21,089 bases of DNA, taken from NCBI GenBank assembly GCA_024644775.1, contig JAHEHB010000036.1, positions 1-21,089 on the forward strand, given 5' to 3'. Both the position numbers and the translations under genes were made by a program. The notes beneath the pieces were generated by a model. It saw only the letters and a list, made by a program, of their open reading frames with translations. It had not been told where the DNA came from and searched no databases. The stretch comes from Deltaproteobacteria bacterium (GTDB taxonomy: Bacteria; Desulfobacterota; Desulfobacteria; Desulfobacterales; SURF-15). Positions 1 to 7,557 of this stretch are shown here, in pieces (within the stretch, counting starts at the first letter, position 1; each line of letters opens with the position of its first letter).

Positions 1-140
1 GGGTCAATCTGTTGTGTTCCGTCGGAATTTCAGTTTTGCCCGCTACCGTTCAGCTGGTCCCGAGATCATTCAAAATCGACTCGTATTCTGTGTTTTTGGC
101 CGTTTTTTCAAACTTAATCAAAACTCAAAAGGAGGTTATT

Positions 141-980
141 ATGAAAAGGATTATGTTATTTTTATTTGTAGCTGCGTTAGCATTAGGGCTTGCCTCAAAT
201 GTCTTTGCCTACTCCATTACAGGCGGTGATGCTCTGGATCAGGCGTCAGCGGACGATGTGCTAGATATTGTTTTCGCATTCGATACCAGTGGTTCTATGA
301 GTGATGAAATAAGTGCGGTTAGGAATAGTATCGATTCGATAATAGCTAATCTTGACTGTCCTGATTGTGATGTTTGGGTTAGAGCCAATTTAATGGGTAT
401 CACTTCAAATTCTCAATTTGGCGAAAATGTAAGAAACTATGTTACAACCCGAGGAGGAACACCACTTTCAAATCAGAATGAAGACAATGGACCAGCAGTG
501 ACAGATTTGGTTAACTGGTATAATTGGAATGATGATACAACGCCAACTCAGGACTATTACCAGGCCATCGTTACAATCGGCGATGAAGGCACCGAGAATG
601 GTCACCCACCCGATCAGGCTGATTGGGATGCTTCTTATCTCGCAAATCAAACTGCAATAGCAAATGATATCATGGTTTTCTCTGTGGTTGGTACACCGTA
701 TCCTTCTTATGTTGGGAGCCAGCCCACGCGTGATGCGATTTTTCAAGCCATGGCTATCGGGGGAACAGGTGGTGGATACCTATTCGGCGATACTGGCGGA
801 GCATTTGTTTCAACCACGGCAAATACCATTGAAACTGATTTAGAAGACATTATCTGTGCGGCCGGCAGTGGAGGTCCCGACCCGAATATGGATCCGATTC
901 CAGAGCCTACAACTGTTATTTTATTGGGCGCTGGCCTAATCGGTCTTGTCGCTTTTAGGGAAAAATTTAAGAAAAACTAA
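141..980 (+). CDS. Secreted von Willebrand factor A domain protein with PEP-CTERM anchor
   Basis: A 279-residue exported protein. The chosen ATG follows a strong AAAAGGAGG ribosome site by 5 bases; the open frame runs further upstream to position 12 but without a site. Residues 1-23 form a signal peptide ending VFA. The vWA domain starts near residue 40 and carries the metal-ion-dependent adhesion motif DTSGS (D48, S50, S52). The C-terminus has P254-E255-P256, then a hydrophobic segment (about 258-272) and a basic tail (R, K, K, K), which is the tripartite PEP-CTERM sorting signal. By family knowledge such proteins are processed by an exosortase at the inner membrane and sent to the surface or exopolysaccharide. 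The ligand is unknown. No exosortase gene is in this window. The gene appears monocistronic and is closed by a terminator at 1004-1035. Confidence 0.9.
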   Translation: MKRIMLFLFVAALALGLASNVFAYSITGGDALDQASADDVLDIVFAFDTSGSMSDEISAVRNSIDSIIANLDCPDCDVWVRANLMGITSNSQFGENVRNYVTTRGGTPLSNQNEDNGPAVTDLVNWYNWNDDTTPTQDYYQAIVTIGDEGTENGHPPDQADWDASYLANQTAIANDIMVFSVVGTPYPSYVGSQPTRDAIFQAMAIGGTGGGYLFGDTGGAFVSTTANTIETDLEDIICAAGSGGPDPNMDPIPEPTTVILLGAGLIGLVAFREKFKKN

Positions 981-1003
981 TTTAATTTTCCTCCCCAACT
1001 ATT

Positions 1004-1035
1004 AAAGGCAGAGTCATTTGGCTCTGCCTTTTTTT
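1004..1035 (+). terminator. Rho-independent terminator after the vWA gene
   Basis: Perfect 10-bp stem AAAGGCAGAG (1004-1013) with CTCTGCCTTT (1022-1031), 8-base loop, followed on the plus strand by a run of T to 1035. The UxaA large-subunit gene ends just beyond it on the opposite strand. It may also stop transcription from that side, but the minus-strand exit is only TTT then AATAG, so a bidirectional role is weaker. Confidence 0.9.
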
Positions 1036-1050
1036 CAGCGAATCGTGATT

Positions 1051-2259
1051 TTACAGACTAGGACCTTGAAGATAGAGTTCGATGGGATCCTCATATTTAA
1101 TGGTTTCAGCTTTGGTTTTTACGCCAGACGCCACCTTTAGAATCCAATTTAGCAGTCGCTCACCGGCCTCATCTATCGTTTCCAAATCTTCCAAAACGGT
1201 ACCAGAACTAAAATCGATTGTATCTTTTGCCCGCTCGTAAGTATTGCTGTTTCCTGTTAGATACATGATCGGAATCACGACGCCGCTGCTGACAGCCGGT
1301 GCCGGAAATTCATTGCCCGGAATCCCCTGGCCACCCATCTGGTACAGGAATAAATGGACACCGGCTGCTGCATAGCCTGTGGGAAGAGAAAGTGACGACA
1401 TCCAAGCATCCATGAAATAAAGCCCGGGATTCACCATTCGATCTGCATACCGGATAACATCTTCAATAGGGGTTGTGCCGGTTTTTACAATCGCACCGAG
1501 TGATTTTTCCTCTAGGGTTGTGAGACCGCCTGCAATATTTTCCGGTATCGGGTTGGTGGCGCGTATATCTTCACCGGTACGCTTGGCCTTCTTCTCGGTT
1601 CTTTCCACAGCTTCCAGCAGCTTGCGTTCAACCGCTTCGTTTTTGGCGCGTTTGGCTAAAATATGCTCTGCCCCGATAACTTCCGTTGTTTCTGAAAACA
1701 CAGCCCTGCCACCCGCTGTGACCAGACGGTCGAATACTTTTCCCACCGTTGGATTGCCGCAAACGGCCGACGTTGAGTCCGACATGCCGCATTTGACCCC
1801 CAAGCGAAGATGTTGCAAATCAAATGGTGAACGGACTACCTGACTGGCTTCCCATACCATGTCACGGGCCAGCTTTATTCCTTTTCCAAGCGCACTGTAA
1901 AAGCCGTCTTCCTCAGCAAGCATCAGTACCTCAACGCGTTTTCCGGACGCTGAAATTTCTTGGATAATATTTTCAGCTTTTAATTCATCATACCCGGCCT
2001 GTCTTCGGGAGCCAACAATTAACACCGAAGCTGTGTTCGAATTCAAGCCTAATCCCACAAGCGTTCGATAAATAACCAGCCGGTCGTCACGAGGTTTACC
2101 CATTTCTCCGGCACAAATAAACGCTTTTGTGTCCGGAACGATTTCAGCAATTTTTTGTGCCACCAAATTCACTTGCCGCTGCACGGGCAAAACGAGTACA
2201 TAATTTCGAATGCCGACAGAACCATCCGGTCGTTGATAACCCAAAAATTGTTCACTCAT
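1051..2259 (-). CDS. UxaA-family lyase/dehydratase, large subunit (altronate dehydratase / sulfolactate sulfo-lyase superfamily)
   Basis: A 402-residue large subunit. It opens with the family hallmark LGYQRPDGSVGIRNYVLVLP (residues 6-25). Also visible are GVKCGMSDSTSA, NPTVGKVFDRLV, ETTEVIGAEHILAKRA and GGLTTLEEKSLGAIVKTG, as in UxaA, GarD and SuyB proteins. The length matches the free large subunit of (R)-sulfolactate sulfo-lyase (SuyB, about 42 kDa) and split altronate dehydratases. The N-terminal Cys/His-rich segment I associate with altronate and galactarate dehydratases reads AFICAGEMGKPRDD here, and the C-terminal FTTGRG-like motif is YQMGGQG. This is therefore a divergent subfamily and sugar-acid activity should not be assumed. 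ATG is preceded by AGGAG with 7 bases spacing. The small subunit lies upstream on the same strand (2473-2772), separated by an inserted repeat element. Expected reaction: elimination of water or sulfite from a 2-hydroxy acid; substrate unknown. Confidence 0.85.
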   Translation of the reverse strand: MSEQFLGYQRPDGSVGIRNYVLVLPVQRQVNLVAQKIAEIVPDTKAFICAGEMGKPRDDRLVIYRTLVGLGLNSNTASVLIVGSRRQAGYDELKAENIIQEISASGKRVEVLMLAEEDGFYSALGKGIKLARDMVWEASQVVRSPFDLQHLRLGVKCGMSDSTSAVCGNPTVGKVFDRLVTAGGRAVFSETTEVIGAEHILAKRAKNEAVERKLLEAVERTEKKAKRTGEDIRATNPIPENIAGGLTTLEEKSLGAIVKTGTTPIEDVIRYADRMVNPGLYFMDAWMSSLSLPTGYAAAGVHLFLYQMGGQGIPGNEFPAPAVSSGVVIPIMYLTGNSNTYERAKDTIDFSSGTVLEDLETIDEAGERLLNWILKVASGVKTKAETIKYEDPIELYLQGPSL

Positions 2260-2311
2260 TTCGCTGCTCCTGTGTTGTCTTTATACCCAGTCGTTAAAAA
2301 TACACTCAATA

Positions 2312-2463
2312 GAGGCTGTTTCAAAACGTTTCAGTTTGTTCAAGGTCAAGGAAGGCGATCCGCCGCAGACGGATTAACCACAGGCATACATTGAGTATTT
2401 CGAGGATTAAAATTTTAGCCTGACACAGAGATCGGGCAAACTGGGACGTTTTGTAATTGGCTC
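2312..2463. repeat. MITE-like element with terminal inverted repeats between the two UxaA subunit genes
   Basis: The ends are inverted copies of each other: CAAAACGTTTCAGTTTG at 2322-2338 and, as reverse complement, CAAAACGTCCCAGTTTG at 2437-2453 (15 of 17 identical). Weaker matching continues outward (GAG..C...TT). The interior holds a small hairpin, ATCCG (2358-2362) with CGGAT (2370-2374). It has no reading frame of its own and fills most of the 213-bp gap between genes that otherwise should be tightly linked. I believe similar elements are dispersed in Desulfobacterales genomes, but that is from memory and unchecked. Confidence 0.65.
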
Positions 2464-2472
2464 AATATATAT

Positions 2473-2772
2473 TTATTTTTCTAAATCCCCTCGCCCTCTC
2501 AACCCCTCAACATTGTGAACGTGGACCATCTCTCCCTTGGCGATGGGAACACTGGCAAGCCCAATGGCTTCACCAAACTTATAGATTTTTTCTCTTTGAT
2601 TGATATCCCGTAAAGCAATCTTAAATCCGAATGGAATATCCTCTTTCACCTCGATATGATTCTGTAATTTTGGAGATTGTATGTCTATTTTCCGGCCTTT
2701 GGCGATTTCCTGTTTAATAACTCCGATATTGTCTCTTTCATCCATTATGAGTAGTTCTTTCTGTGCATGCAT
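2473..2772 (-). CDS. UxaA-family lyase, small subunit (SAF domain)
   Basis: A 99-residue protein equal to the N-terminal SAF domain of UxaA/GarD, or to the free SuyA-type small subunit. Visible motifs are PFGFKIALRDINQREKIYKFG (about residues 47-67), AIGLASVPIAKGEMVHVHNVE (69-89) and a GRG near the end. The VHVHN motif, which carries the family's conserved histidines, is intact. The usual histidine of the family's GHKIA motif is a phenylalanine here (GFKIA), an odd substitution. ATG follows an AGGAGGAG site by about 5 bases. It is transcribed ahead of the large subunit at 1051-2259, but a 152-bp repeat element lies between them. The OsmC gene is divergent upstream. Confidence 0.85.
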   Translation of the reverse strand: MHAQKELLIMDERDNIGVIKQEIAKGRKIDIQSPKLQNHIEVKEDIPFGFKIALRDINQREKIYKFGEAIGLASVPIAKGEMVHVHNVEGLRGRGDLEK

Positions 2773-3103
2773 GGGGTCTCCTCCTATAGATGCGATCCGT
2801 TTTTAGTTGCCTATACCCTTCTTTTTTACCAATTGTCAATTCAGTTACCATACTTGATACTCGTTATTAAATGTTTTCAAATAGTTACAATCACCTCCAA
2901 AACACCCACTGTGTCAAGTGTGGGTAAGGGTCAGCCACACGCCGGAGGGATTGAGGCCTCATAGCTTCCCAGCTTCCCTCCCGGGAGAAAGGGGTTGCGG
3001 GAGGGGGATAAAAAGACTCTACTTGACATTTTTTGTACAGTATTCAAAAAAGAGTGATATTTTTAAACAAAACCGAATATCTAAATTCACAAAGGAGGTT
3101 GAA
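2773..3103. other. Divergent intergenic region between the UxaA small subunit and OsmC genes
   Basis: 331 bases without a gene. The left half is AT-rich and must hold the promoter of the minus-strand UxaA pair, though I see no convincing one. ACCCAC (2904-2909) and GTGGGT (2920-2925) form a small inverted repeat. A GC-rich patch at about 2940-3007 contains the perfect palindrome CTCCCGGGAG (2978-2987) followed by GGGAGGGGG; it looks like a degenerate dispersed repeat. A TTGACA (3023-3028) lies 75 bases before the OsmC start, but no good -10 box follows at 16-18 bases, so I do not call a promoter. The plus-strand frame into OsmC is open from 2918, which I take as chance. Confidence 0.6.
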
Positions 3104-3568
3104 GTGTCTCAGGAAAAAAAACAAAGCGCTGAACCAGGATTAGATGAATATAAAAAAGAAATCTTACCCGTAAACAAGGCGAGGTTAACGCTTCAGAGAG
3201 ATCTCTATTTTGTCGGCATGACACAGCGGGGCTATGAAGTTGAGTATGACGTTAAGTATGAAGAGGGATGTTCACCCACCGAAACCTTCCTGCTGAGTAT
3301 CGCCGGCTGCATCTCTATCGATGTGGTACATATTTTACGAAAGATGAGATGTAACGTCACTCAATATGAGGTGGAAGCTGAAGGCGTACGAAATCCTACA
3401 CCACCGCAATCCTACAAATCTGTCGATTTGAAAATCAATATCTCAGGAGAAGGAATAACCCCCAAAAAAATCGATCGCGCCATTGCGCTTTCAATAGACA
3501 AATACTGCTCTGTTTACCATTCCTTGCGAAAGGATATCGATGTGAACGTAACCTATGACATTATATGA
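3104..3568 (+). CDS. OsmC/Ohr-family protein
   Basis: A 154-residue OsmC-fold protein starting at GTG. The start is chosen because AAAGGAGG (3091-3098) sits 5 bases ahead, and homologous sequence begins shortly after it. An open frame upstream to 2918 lacks any site and covers a repeat-like GC-rich patch. Both cysteines of the family's thiol pair are seen: C69 in SIAGCISID at the start of the central helix, and C135 in KYCSVYHS. Ohr and OsmC members reduce organic hydroperoxides with these cysteines, but many YhfA-like members of sulfur-metabolising anaerobes have other or unknown roles, so peroxidase activity is only possible. It stands alone, divergent from the UxaA pair, with a hairpin downstream at 3595-3652. 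Confidence 0.88.
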   Translation: MSQEKKQSAEPGLDEYKKEILPVNKARLTLQRDLYFVGMTQRGYEVEYDVKYEEGCSPTETFLLSIAGCISIDVVHILRKMRCNVTQYEVEAEGVRNPTPPQSYKSVDLKINISGEGITPKKIDRAIALSIDKYCSVYHSLRKDIDVNVTYDII

Positions 3569-3594
3569 ACCCCATCGGTGGCTCTGGGTGTGTT

Positions 3595-3652
3595 AAAAAC
3601 GCAGATACAATCGCTAATTCATATACTGCGCTTCGCCTTGATCTGTATTTTT
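3595..3652. repeat. Inverted repeat downstream of the OsmC gene (terminator or REP-like)
   Basis: AAAAACGCAGATACAA (3595-3610) and TTGATCTGTATTTTT (3638-3652) are near-perfect reverse complements: one extra base and two transitions. They enclose 27 bases that contain GCG-CTT-CGC. The right arm ends in TTTTT, so it could terminate the OsmC transcript; the large loop also suits a dispersed palindromic element. Confidence 0.5.
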
Positions 3653-3677
3653 GGATTGGATTAATAGAATTATCTTT

Positions 3678-3731
3678 TAAATATTATAAATTTTTGATAA
3701 ATATTATAAAAAACTTATAATAATATTTGGA
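3678..3731. promoter_or_regulatory. AT-rich direct repeats before the ATPase gene
   Basis: TAAATATTATAAA occurs twice, at 3678-3690 and 3698-3710. The 20-base period places the copies on the same face of the helix. A related TTATAATAATATT follows at 3716-3728. The ATPase start is at 3755. This is what an operator or A/T-rich promoter region would look like; several TATAAT-like boxes exist and I cannot choose one. Confidence 0.35.
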
Positions 3732-3754
3732 TAACTTCGAAAAGAAACGCGAAT

Positions 3755-4954
3755 ATGCAGAATCCATTCATTATCCAGCGGGATATTCTTTACGGCGAAC
3801 CCTTTTGTGACCGCGAAGAAGAGATAGAACGCTATTTAGCGGCAACCAGAATGGGTGAAAGCCTTTGTTTGATCAGTCCAAGACGTTATGGCAAAACTTC
3901 ATTGCTTAACCAGGTTGGAGGCAGACTGCAGGAGCAAGGATGGCTGACGGCTAAAATAGATTTTATGCAAACGCTATCTGATGTGGAAATTGCAAAAGAA
4001 ATAGAACGGACAAGGTTGAGTCTTTTAGGAAATTGGCAGCAGGCCGTGCATAAACTTGGCAAAGCAATGCAAGATCTCACTACGACTAAAATAGGTGTTG
4101 ACTTTGAAGACATTCACTTCAGTCTGGGGTTGGAAGGTGCGGGAGAATCTGAGGGAAGAACGCTTCTGAGAAGGAGTTTAAACAGGCTTCCTGAGCTTGC
4201 TGAAAAAATCGGTACACCGCTTATGATTTATTTTGATGAATTCCAACGAATACGGGAAATTGATCCCACAGGAAACTTGGAAGCGATGATTCGGGCTTCA
4301 TTTCAGAAACGCACGGAAAAGTTTCTACCAATGTATCTTGGGTCAAGACGGCATATGCTACAAATGATGTTTGCTGACAAATCGACACCACTTTTTAAAA
4401 CCGCGACGGTTATCTCCCTGGATACGATCCGGACCGATCGTTTCGCTGTTTTTGCGAATCAACAATTCAAGCAAACGCTTCAGGCCCATTTCCCCAAAAA
4501 TTTAGCTTTCGCAATGGGCAGCTTTTACCAGGGACACCCTTACCTTTTGAATAAAACGTCGGCCCATATTTGGGATTTGTGCTTACGGGAAAAAGTACAA
4601 GCCGTCACAAAAGAAATATGCAAGATAGCAATGCTCACAGTCACACGCGAAGAGACAGAAGCATTTCTCGAGGTCAATCGGAAAATACCCTTAAACCATA
4701 TGACAGTCCTCCGCCAAATTGCCATTCGACGAACAATTCCAAAGCCTTACTCAGGGGAGTTTCTTCGAATCTGCAAACTCACACAATCGCAGATGCAAAA
4801 AATAATTGAATCGCTCATAGCAGACGATAGAATATACAGGAATGATGCCGGGCTACATATCTCAGACCCGCTCGAGAGAATGGCCCTAAGAATGATCGGT
4901 ACTAGTTCAGAATGGCGTTCTGAAATGATTCAAAATCTTCTCAACAGAGCTTAA
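3755..4954 (+). CDS. P-loop ATPase of the archaeal-ATPase (ATPase_2, STAND-like) family
   Basis: A 399-residue protein. The Walker A region is SPRRYGKTSLL (residues 41-51), the P-R-R-x-G-K-T-S-L form typical of the Pfam ATPase_2 group. Walker B is LMIYFDEFQRI (D161, E162). YLGSRRHMLQMMF (194-206) matches the GS-containing sensor region of that family. The last 80 residues carry helix-rich sequence (TVLRQIA, ILRICKLTQSQMQKIIESLIADDRIYR region) that fits a C-terminal winged helix. Members are widespread in archaea and anaerobic bacteria and mostly lack defined roles; some accompany mobile or regulatory functions. The start ATG has only a weak site (AAAAGAAA). It is monocistronic between repeat-rich gaps, which suggests an accessory gene. 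Function unknown beyond ATP binding. Confidence 0.85.
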   Translation: MQNPFIIQRDILYGEPFCDREEEIERYLAATRMGESLCLISPRRYGKTSLLNQVGGRLQEQGWLTAKIDFMQTLSDVEIAKEIERTRLSLLGNWQQAVHKLGKAMQDLTTTKIGVDFEDIHFSLGLEGAGESEGRTLLRRSLNRLPELAEKIGTPLMIYFDEFQRIREIDPTGNLEAMIRASFQKRTEKFLPMYLGSRRHMLQMMFADKSTPLFKTATVISLDTIRTDRFAVFANQQFKQTLQAHFPKNLAFAMGSFYQGHPYLLNKTSAHIWDLCLREKVQAVTKEICKIAMLTVTREETEAFLEVNRKIPLNHMTVLRQIAIRRTIPKPYSGEFLRICKLTQSQMQKIIESLIADDRIYRNDAGLHISDPLERMALRMIGTSSEWRSEMIQNLLNRA

Positions 4955-4983
4955 ACAGGAATCAATTTATAATGTTTTCCATA

Positions 4984-5015
4984 ATGATGAATTCGTAAAA
5001 AGCCGAATTCATCAT
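4984..5015. repeat. Palindromic repeat, copy 1 (pairs with 14982-15011)
   Basis: Perfect 12-bp inverted repeat ATGATGAATTCG (4984-4995) / CGAATTCATCAT (5004-5015) around the loop TAAAAAGC. The 30 bases 4985-5014 are repeated at 14982-15011 with two differences and in the same orientation. No T-run follows, so a terminator role for the ATPase gene is not obvious. Confidence 0.8.
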
Positions 5016-5042
5016 ACACTCAGTAAGCAAAAACAGCATTGC

Positions 5043-5069
5043 CATCATTGCAAGAGCCATATAATGATG
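5043..5069. promoter_or_regulatory. Inverted repeat upstream of the glycyl radical enzyme promoter, possible operator
   Basis: CATCATT (5043-5049) and AATGATG (5063-5069) are exact reverse complements with 13 bases between, about two helical turns centre to centre. It lies just upstream of the -35 box at 5091. A regulator site is possible; seven-base arms in AT-rich DNA can arise by chance. Confidence 0.3.
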
Positions 5070-5090
5070 CCCAGCCAACCCATTTCTATG

Positions 5091-5120
5091 TTGAAATTGT
5101 CGGATGAATAATTGTATAAT
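5091..5120 (+). promoter_or_regulatory. Sigma-70-like promoter for the glycyl radical enzyme operon
   Basis: TTGAAA (5091-5096), 18-base spacer, TATAAT (5115-5120). Transcription would begin near 5127 and leave a leader of about 28 bases that holds the GAAAGGAG ribosome site (5139-5146). This makes the in-frame ATG at 5104 unlikely as start. Confidence 0.6.
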
Positions 5121-5154
5121 TTCAAACAGTATGTTTCCGAAAGGAGAAAATTCG

Positions 5155-7557
5155 ATGACTCCCCGAGCCGAAAGATTACGTGCGCGTCTCTACAGACAGC
5201 CGCCAGAAATCTGTATTGAGCGGGCTCGCATTTATACGGATAGTTGGCAGAAAACAGAAAGCGAGCCGCTGGCGGTGCGCAGGGCGTTGGCATTGGCGCG
5301 CGTGCTGCGGGAAATGACCATTTTTATTGAAGACGGAGAGCTTATTGTAGGAAACCATGCATCTCGTCCGTTCGCCGTACCCCTTTTCCCTGAATTTTCG
5401 GCGACCTGGCTCGCAGAAGAGATGCACGATTTTGCCAAACGTCCTCAAGACACATTTATTTTGCGCGATAAGGATCGCTCGGAAATCTTAAGTCTTGTGG
5501 ATTACTGGCAGGGGAAGACTCATTTCGACAAGGTCATCGGAAAAATTGAACACAGCCTACCTCCGGATGTTGCCAAGGCGTTTGATCGCGATGGTCTTCA
5601 CGTAAATCAGGTTTTTCACGCCGTAATCAGCACAACCGACGGAGACGGCCATGTGGCCTTAGATTTTCCTCAGATGCTTTCACTGGGATTTGAAGGCTTG
5701 AAGAACAAGGCAACGCAGGTAAAAGAAGATCTTGATCCTACGGTGGCTGAAAATGTTCAAAAACGAATCTTTTTAGAATCTGTTATCATTGCCTGTGATG
5801 CAGCCAACGATTTCGGTCGCAGGTATTCCGTATTGGCACGATCACTTGCCGAGAAATATTCCGACAAAGAACGCCGCAGCGAGCTTCTCGAGATAGCAGC
5901 GGTGTGCGAGCGTGTGTCTTCAGGGCCGGTCAAAACGTTTCGCGAAGCATTACAAACGGTATGGTTTGCATTTTTACTGACCCAAATCGAAAGCAATGGG
6001 CATTCCATGTGTCTGGGCCGTTTCGATCAATATCTTTATCCTTATTATGAGAGGGATTTGGCCGAAGGTAGACTTACGCGCGAGGAGGCACGGGAGCTCT
6101 TAGCGTGTTTTTGGATTAAAACCGCTGAACTCAACAAATTGCGTAATTGGCGGTCGACACGGTTTAAAACAGGCTATCCGATGTTCCAAACGCTAACTAT
6201 CGGCGGACAAACCGGTGAGGGGCTTGATGCCGTGAATGAATTAAGCTACCTTTGTTTGGAAGTGACAGCCGCGCTTAAAACAACCTCTCCCACCGTGGTC
6301 GCACGCATCCATCCGGAAACCCCCGAATCTTTTCTCTACGCGTGCTGCCGAACGAACCTGGCACATGGCGGGGGGCTTCCCGGATTATTCAATGACACCG
6401 TGGCGGTTCCGACTTTACTCAACTTAGGCATTCCCATTGAAGATGCCCGCGATTGGGCAGTGTTGGGATGTGCGGAGATGGTTGTGCCCGGAAAATCCTG
6501 TTCGATGACAGGGGGGGGTGGATATTTCAGCCTTTTGAAACTGCTTGAGATTACCCTCAACAATGGTGTGAATCCTGCCACAGGGATCTGTCTTTATCCG
6601 GGAAACGGTGATCTGTCGACATTCCGAAGCTTCGAAGAGGTTGAAGAAGCCTTTCGTCATCAGCTTGACGGGTATCTAAAACTTCTTCCCATGTTTGCGA
6701 ACGCCGTGGCGCTCGCCTATGCCGAGGGCACCCCGACACCGCTGCTTTCCGCCCTGATGACACAGCGTATCGAATCTGCCTTAGACACATCCGCGGGTGG
6801 CGGTCCCAGTTATAACAACACCCAGGTACAGGCACATAATACCGCTGGTTTAGGAAATTCTTTGGCGGCGATCAAAAAACTTGTCTTTGAAGAAAAACTT
6901 CTCTCAGGATCGGAATTAAAGGAGGCACTCGATTCAAATTTTACGGGTGACCGCGGAGAGGAATTGCGCCAGATGCTATTAAATAAAGCACCCAAATTCG
7001 GAAACGACAACGATTACGTGGATCTCCTCACTCGGCGAGTCATAAACTGGTTTGTAGCGGGAGTTAAACCCTTTAAACCGATTCGAGGCGGCACATTTGC
7101 GCCTACTTTACAAACGCTCACCTCCAATGTCCCGGAAGGGGAACTGATTGGGGCTACCCCTGATGGGCGTCGGGCCGGAGAACCGACCAGCGACAATGTG
7201 TCTCCGGCGGCAGGTACGGATATCTCCGGGGTAACAGCTGCCGTAAAATCGGTCGCTAAACTGGAGCATGAACGGCATCCGAACGGCACGTTGTTTAATC
7301 TGCGGGTGCATCCTACGGTCTTTGAAGGAGAACAGGGAACGGGAAAATTTTCAGCACTTGTCCGAACCTTTTTCGATTTAGGCGGACAGCAGCTGCAATT
7401 TACACTTGTCTCCGCAGACACGCTAAAAGAGGCCCAGGAACACCCGGAAAAACACTCCAATTTAGTCGTAAAAGTCGCCGGCTACAGCGCATTGTTTAAT
7501 CTGCTGGAACGCAAATTCCAAGACCAGCTTATCGCTCGGACCGAACATCGATGGTAA
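5155..7557 (+). CDS. Glycyl radical enzyme (CxE lyase/dehydratase class, PFL2-like), substrate unknown
   Basis: An 800-residue glycyl radical enzyme. The ATG at 5155 is chosen over 5104 because GAAAGGAG lies 8 bases before it and the promoter overlaps the earlier ATG. A PFL-type barrel fills about residues 5-670 (VGNHASRPFAVPLFPEF at 65-81, GRFDQYLYPYYERDL, LFNDTVAVP). The thiyl cysteine and catalytic glutamate are C439 and E441 in GCAEMVVPGKS, and the radical glycine is G776 in VAGYSALF. The Cys-x-Glu pair is that of dehydratases, C-N and C-S lyases and arylacetate decarboxylases, not of pyruvate formate-lyase (Cys-Cys). Characterised diol dehydratases, choline lyases and isethionate lyases usually read GCVEP; GCAEM differs, so I assign no substrate. 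The stop overlaps the activase start. No microcompartment encapsulation peptide is evident at the N-terminus. Confidence 0.95.
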   Translation: MTPRAERLRARLYRQPPEICIERARIYTDSWQKTESEPLAVRRALALARVLREMTIFIEDGELIVGNHASRPFAVPLFPEFSATWLAEEMHDFAKRPQDTFILRDKDRSEILSLVDYWQGKTHFDKVIGKIEHSLPPDVAKAFDRDGLHVNQVFHAVISTTDGDGHVALDFPQMLSLGFEGLKNKATQVKEDLDPTVAENVQKRIFLESVIIACDAANDFGRRYSVLARSLAEKYSDKERRSELLEIAAVCERVSSGPVKTFREALQTVWFAFLLTQIESNGHSMCLGRFDQYLYPYYERDLAEGRLTREEARELLACFWIKTAELNKLRNWRSTRFKTGYPMFQTLTIGGQTGEGLDAVNELSYLCLEVTAALKTTSPTVVARIHPETPESFLYACCRTNLAHGGGLPGLFNDTVAVPTLLNLGIPIEDARDWAVLGCAEMVVPGKSCSMTGGGGYFSLLKLLEITLNNGVNPATGICLYPGNGDLSTFRSFEEVEEAFRHQLDGYLKLLPMFANAVALAYAEGTPTPLLSALMTQRIESALDTSAGGGPSYNNTQVQAHNTAGLGNSLAAIKKLVFEEKLLSGSELKEALDSNFTGDRGEELRQMLLNKAPKFGNDNDYVDLLTRRVINWFVAGVKPFKPIRGGTFAPTLQTLTSNVPEGELIGATPDGRRAGEPTSDNVSPAAGTDISGVTAAVKSVAKLEHERHPNGTLFNLRVHPTVFEGEQGTGKFSALVRTFFDLGGQQLQFTLVSADTLKEAQEHPEKHSNLVVKVAGYSALFNLLERKFQDQLIARTEHRW

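Noticed and set aside
3023..3051. TTGACA as promoter of the OsmC gene
   Set aside because: No acceptable -10 box at 16-18 bases; TATTCA is only 12 bases away.
2918..3103. N-terminal extension of the OsmC frame by 62 residues
   Set aside because: The extension covers a GC-rich, repeat-like patch, has no ribosome site and no family similarity that I can see; the GTG at 3104 has an excellent site.
5104..5154. In-frame upstream ATG adding 17 residues to the glycyl radical enzyme
   Set aside because: It overlaps the TATAAT promoter box and has no ribosome site; the ATG at 5155 has GAAAGGAG at 8 bases.
5834..5850. Sigma-54-like sequence TGGCACGATCACTTGCC on the plus strand
   Set aside because: The GG to GC distance is 11 instead of 10 bases, and it lies deep inside the glycyl radical enzyme gene.
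7014..7460. 148-codon open frame on the minus strand opposite the glycyl radical enzyme
   Set aside because: It mirrors the codon pattern of the real gene, has low-complexity Ser/Pro/Val composition and no recognised motif.
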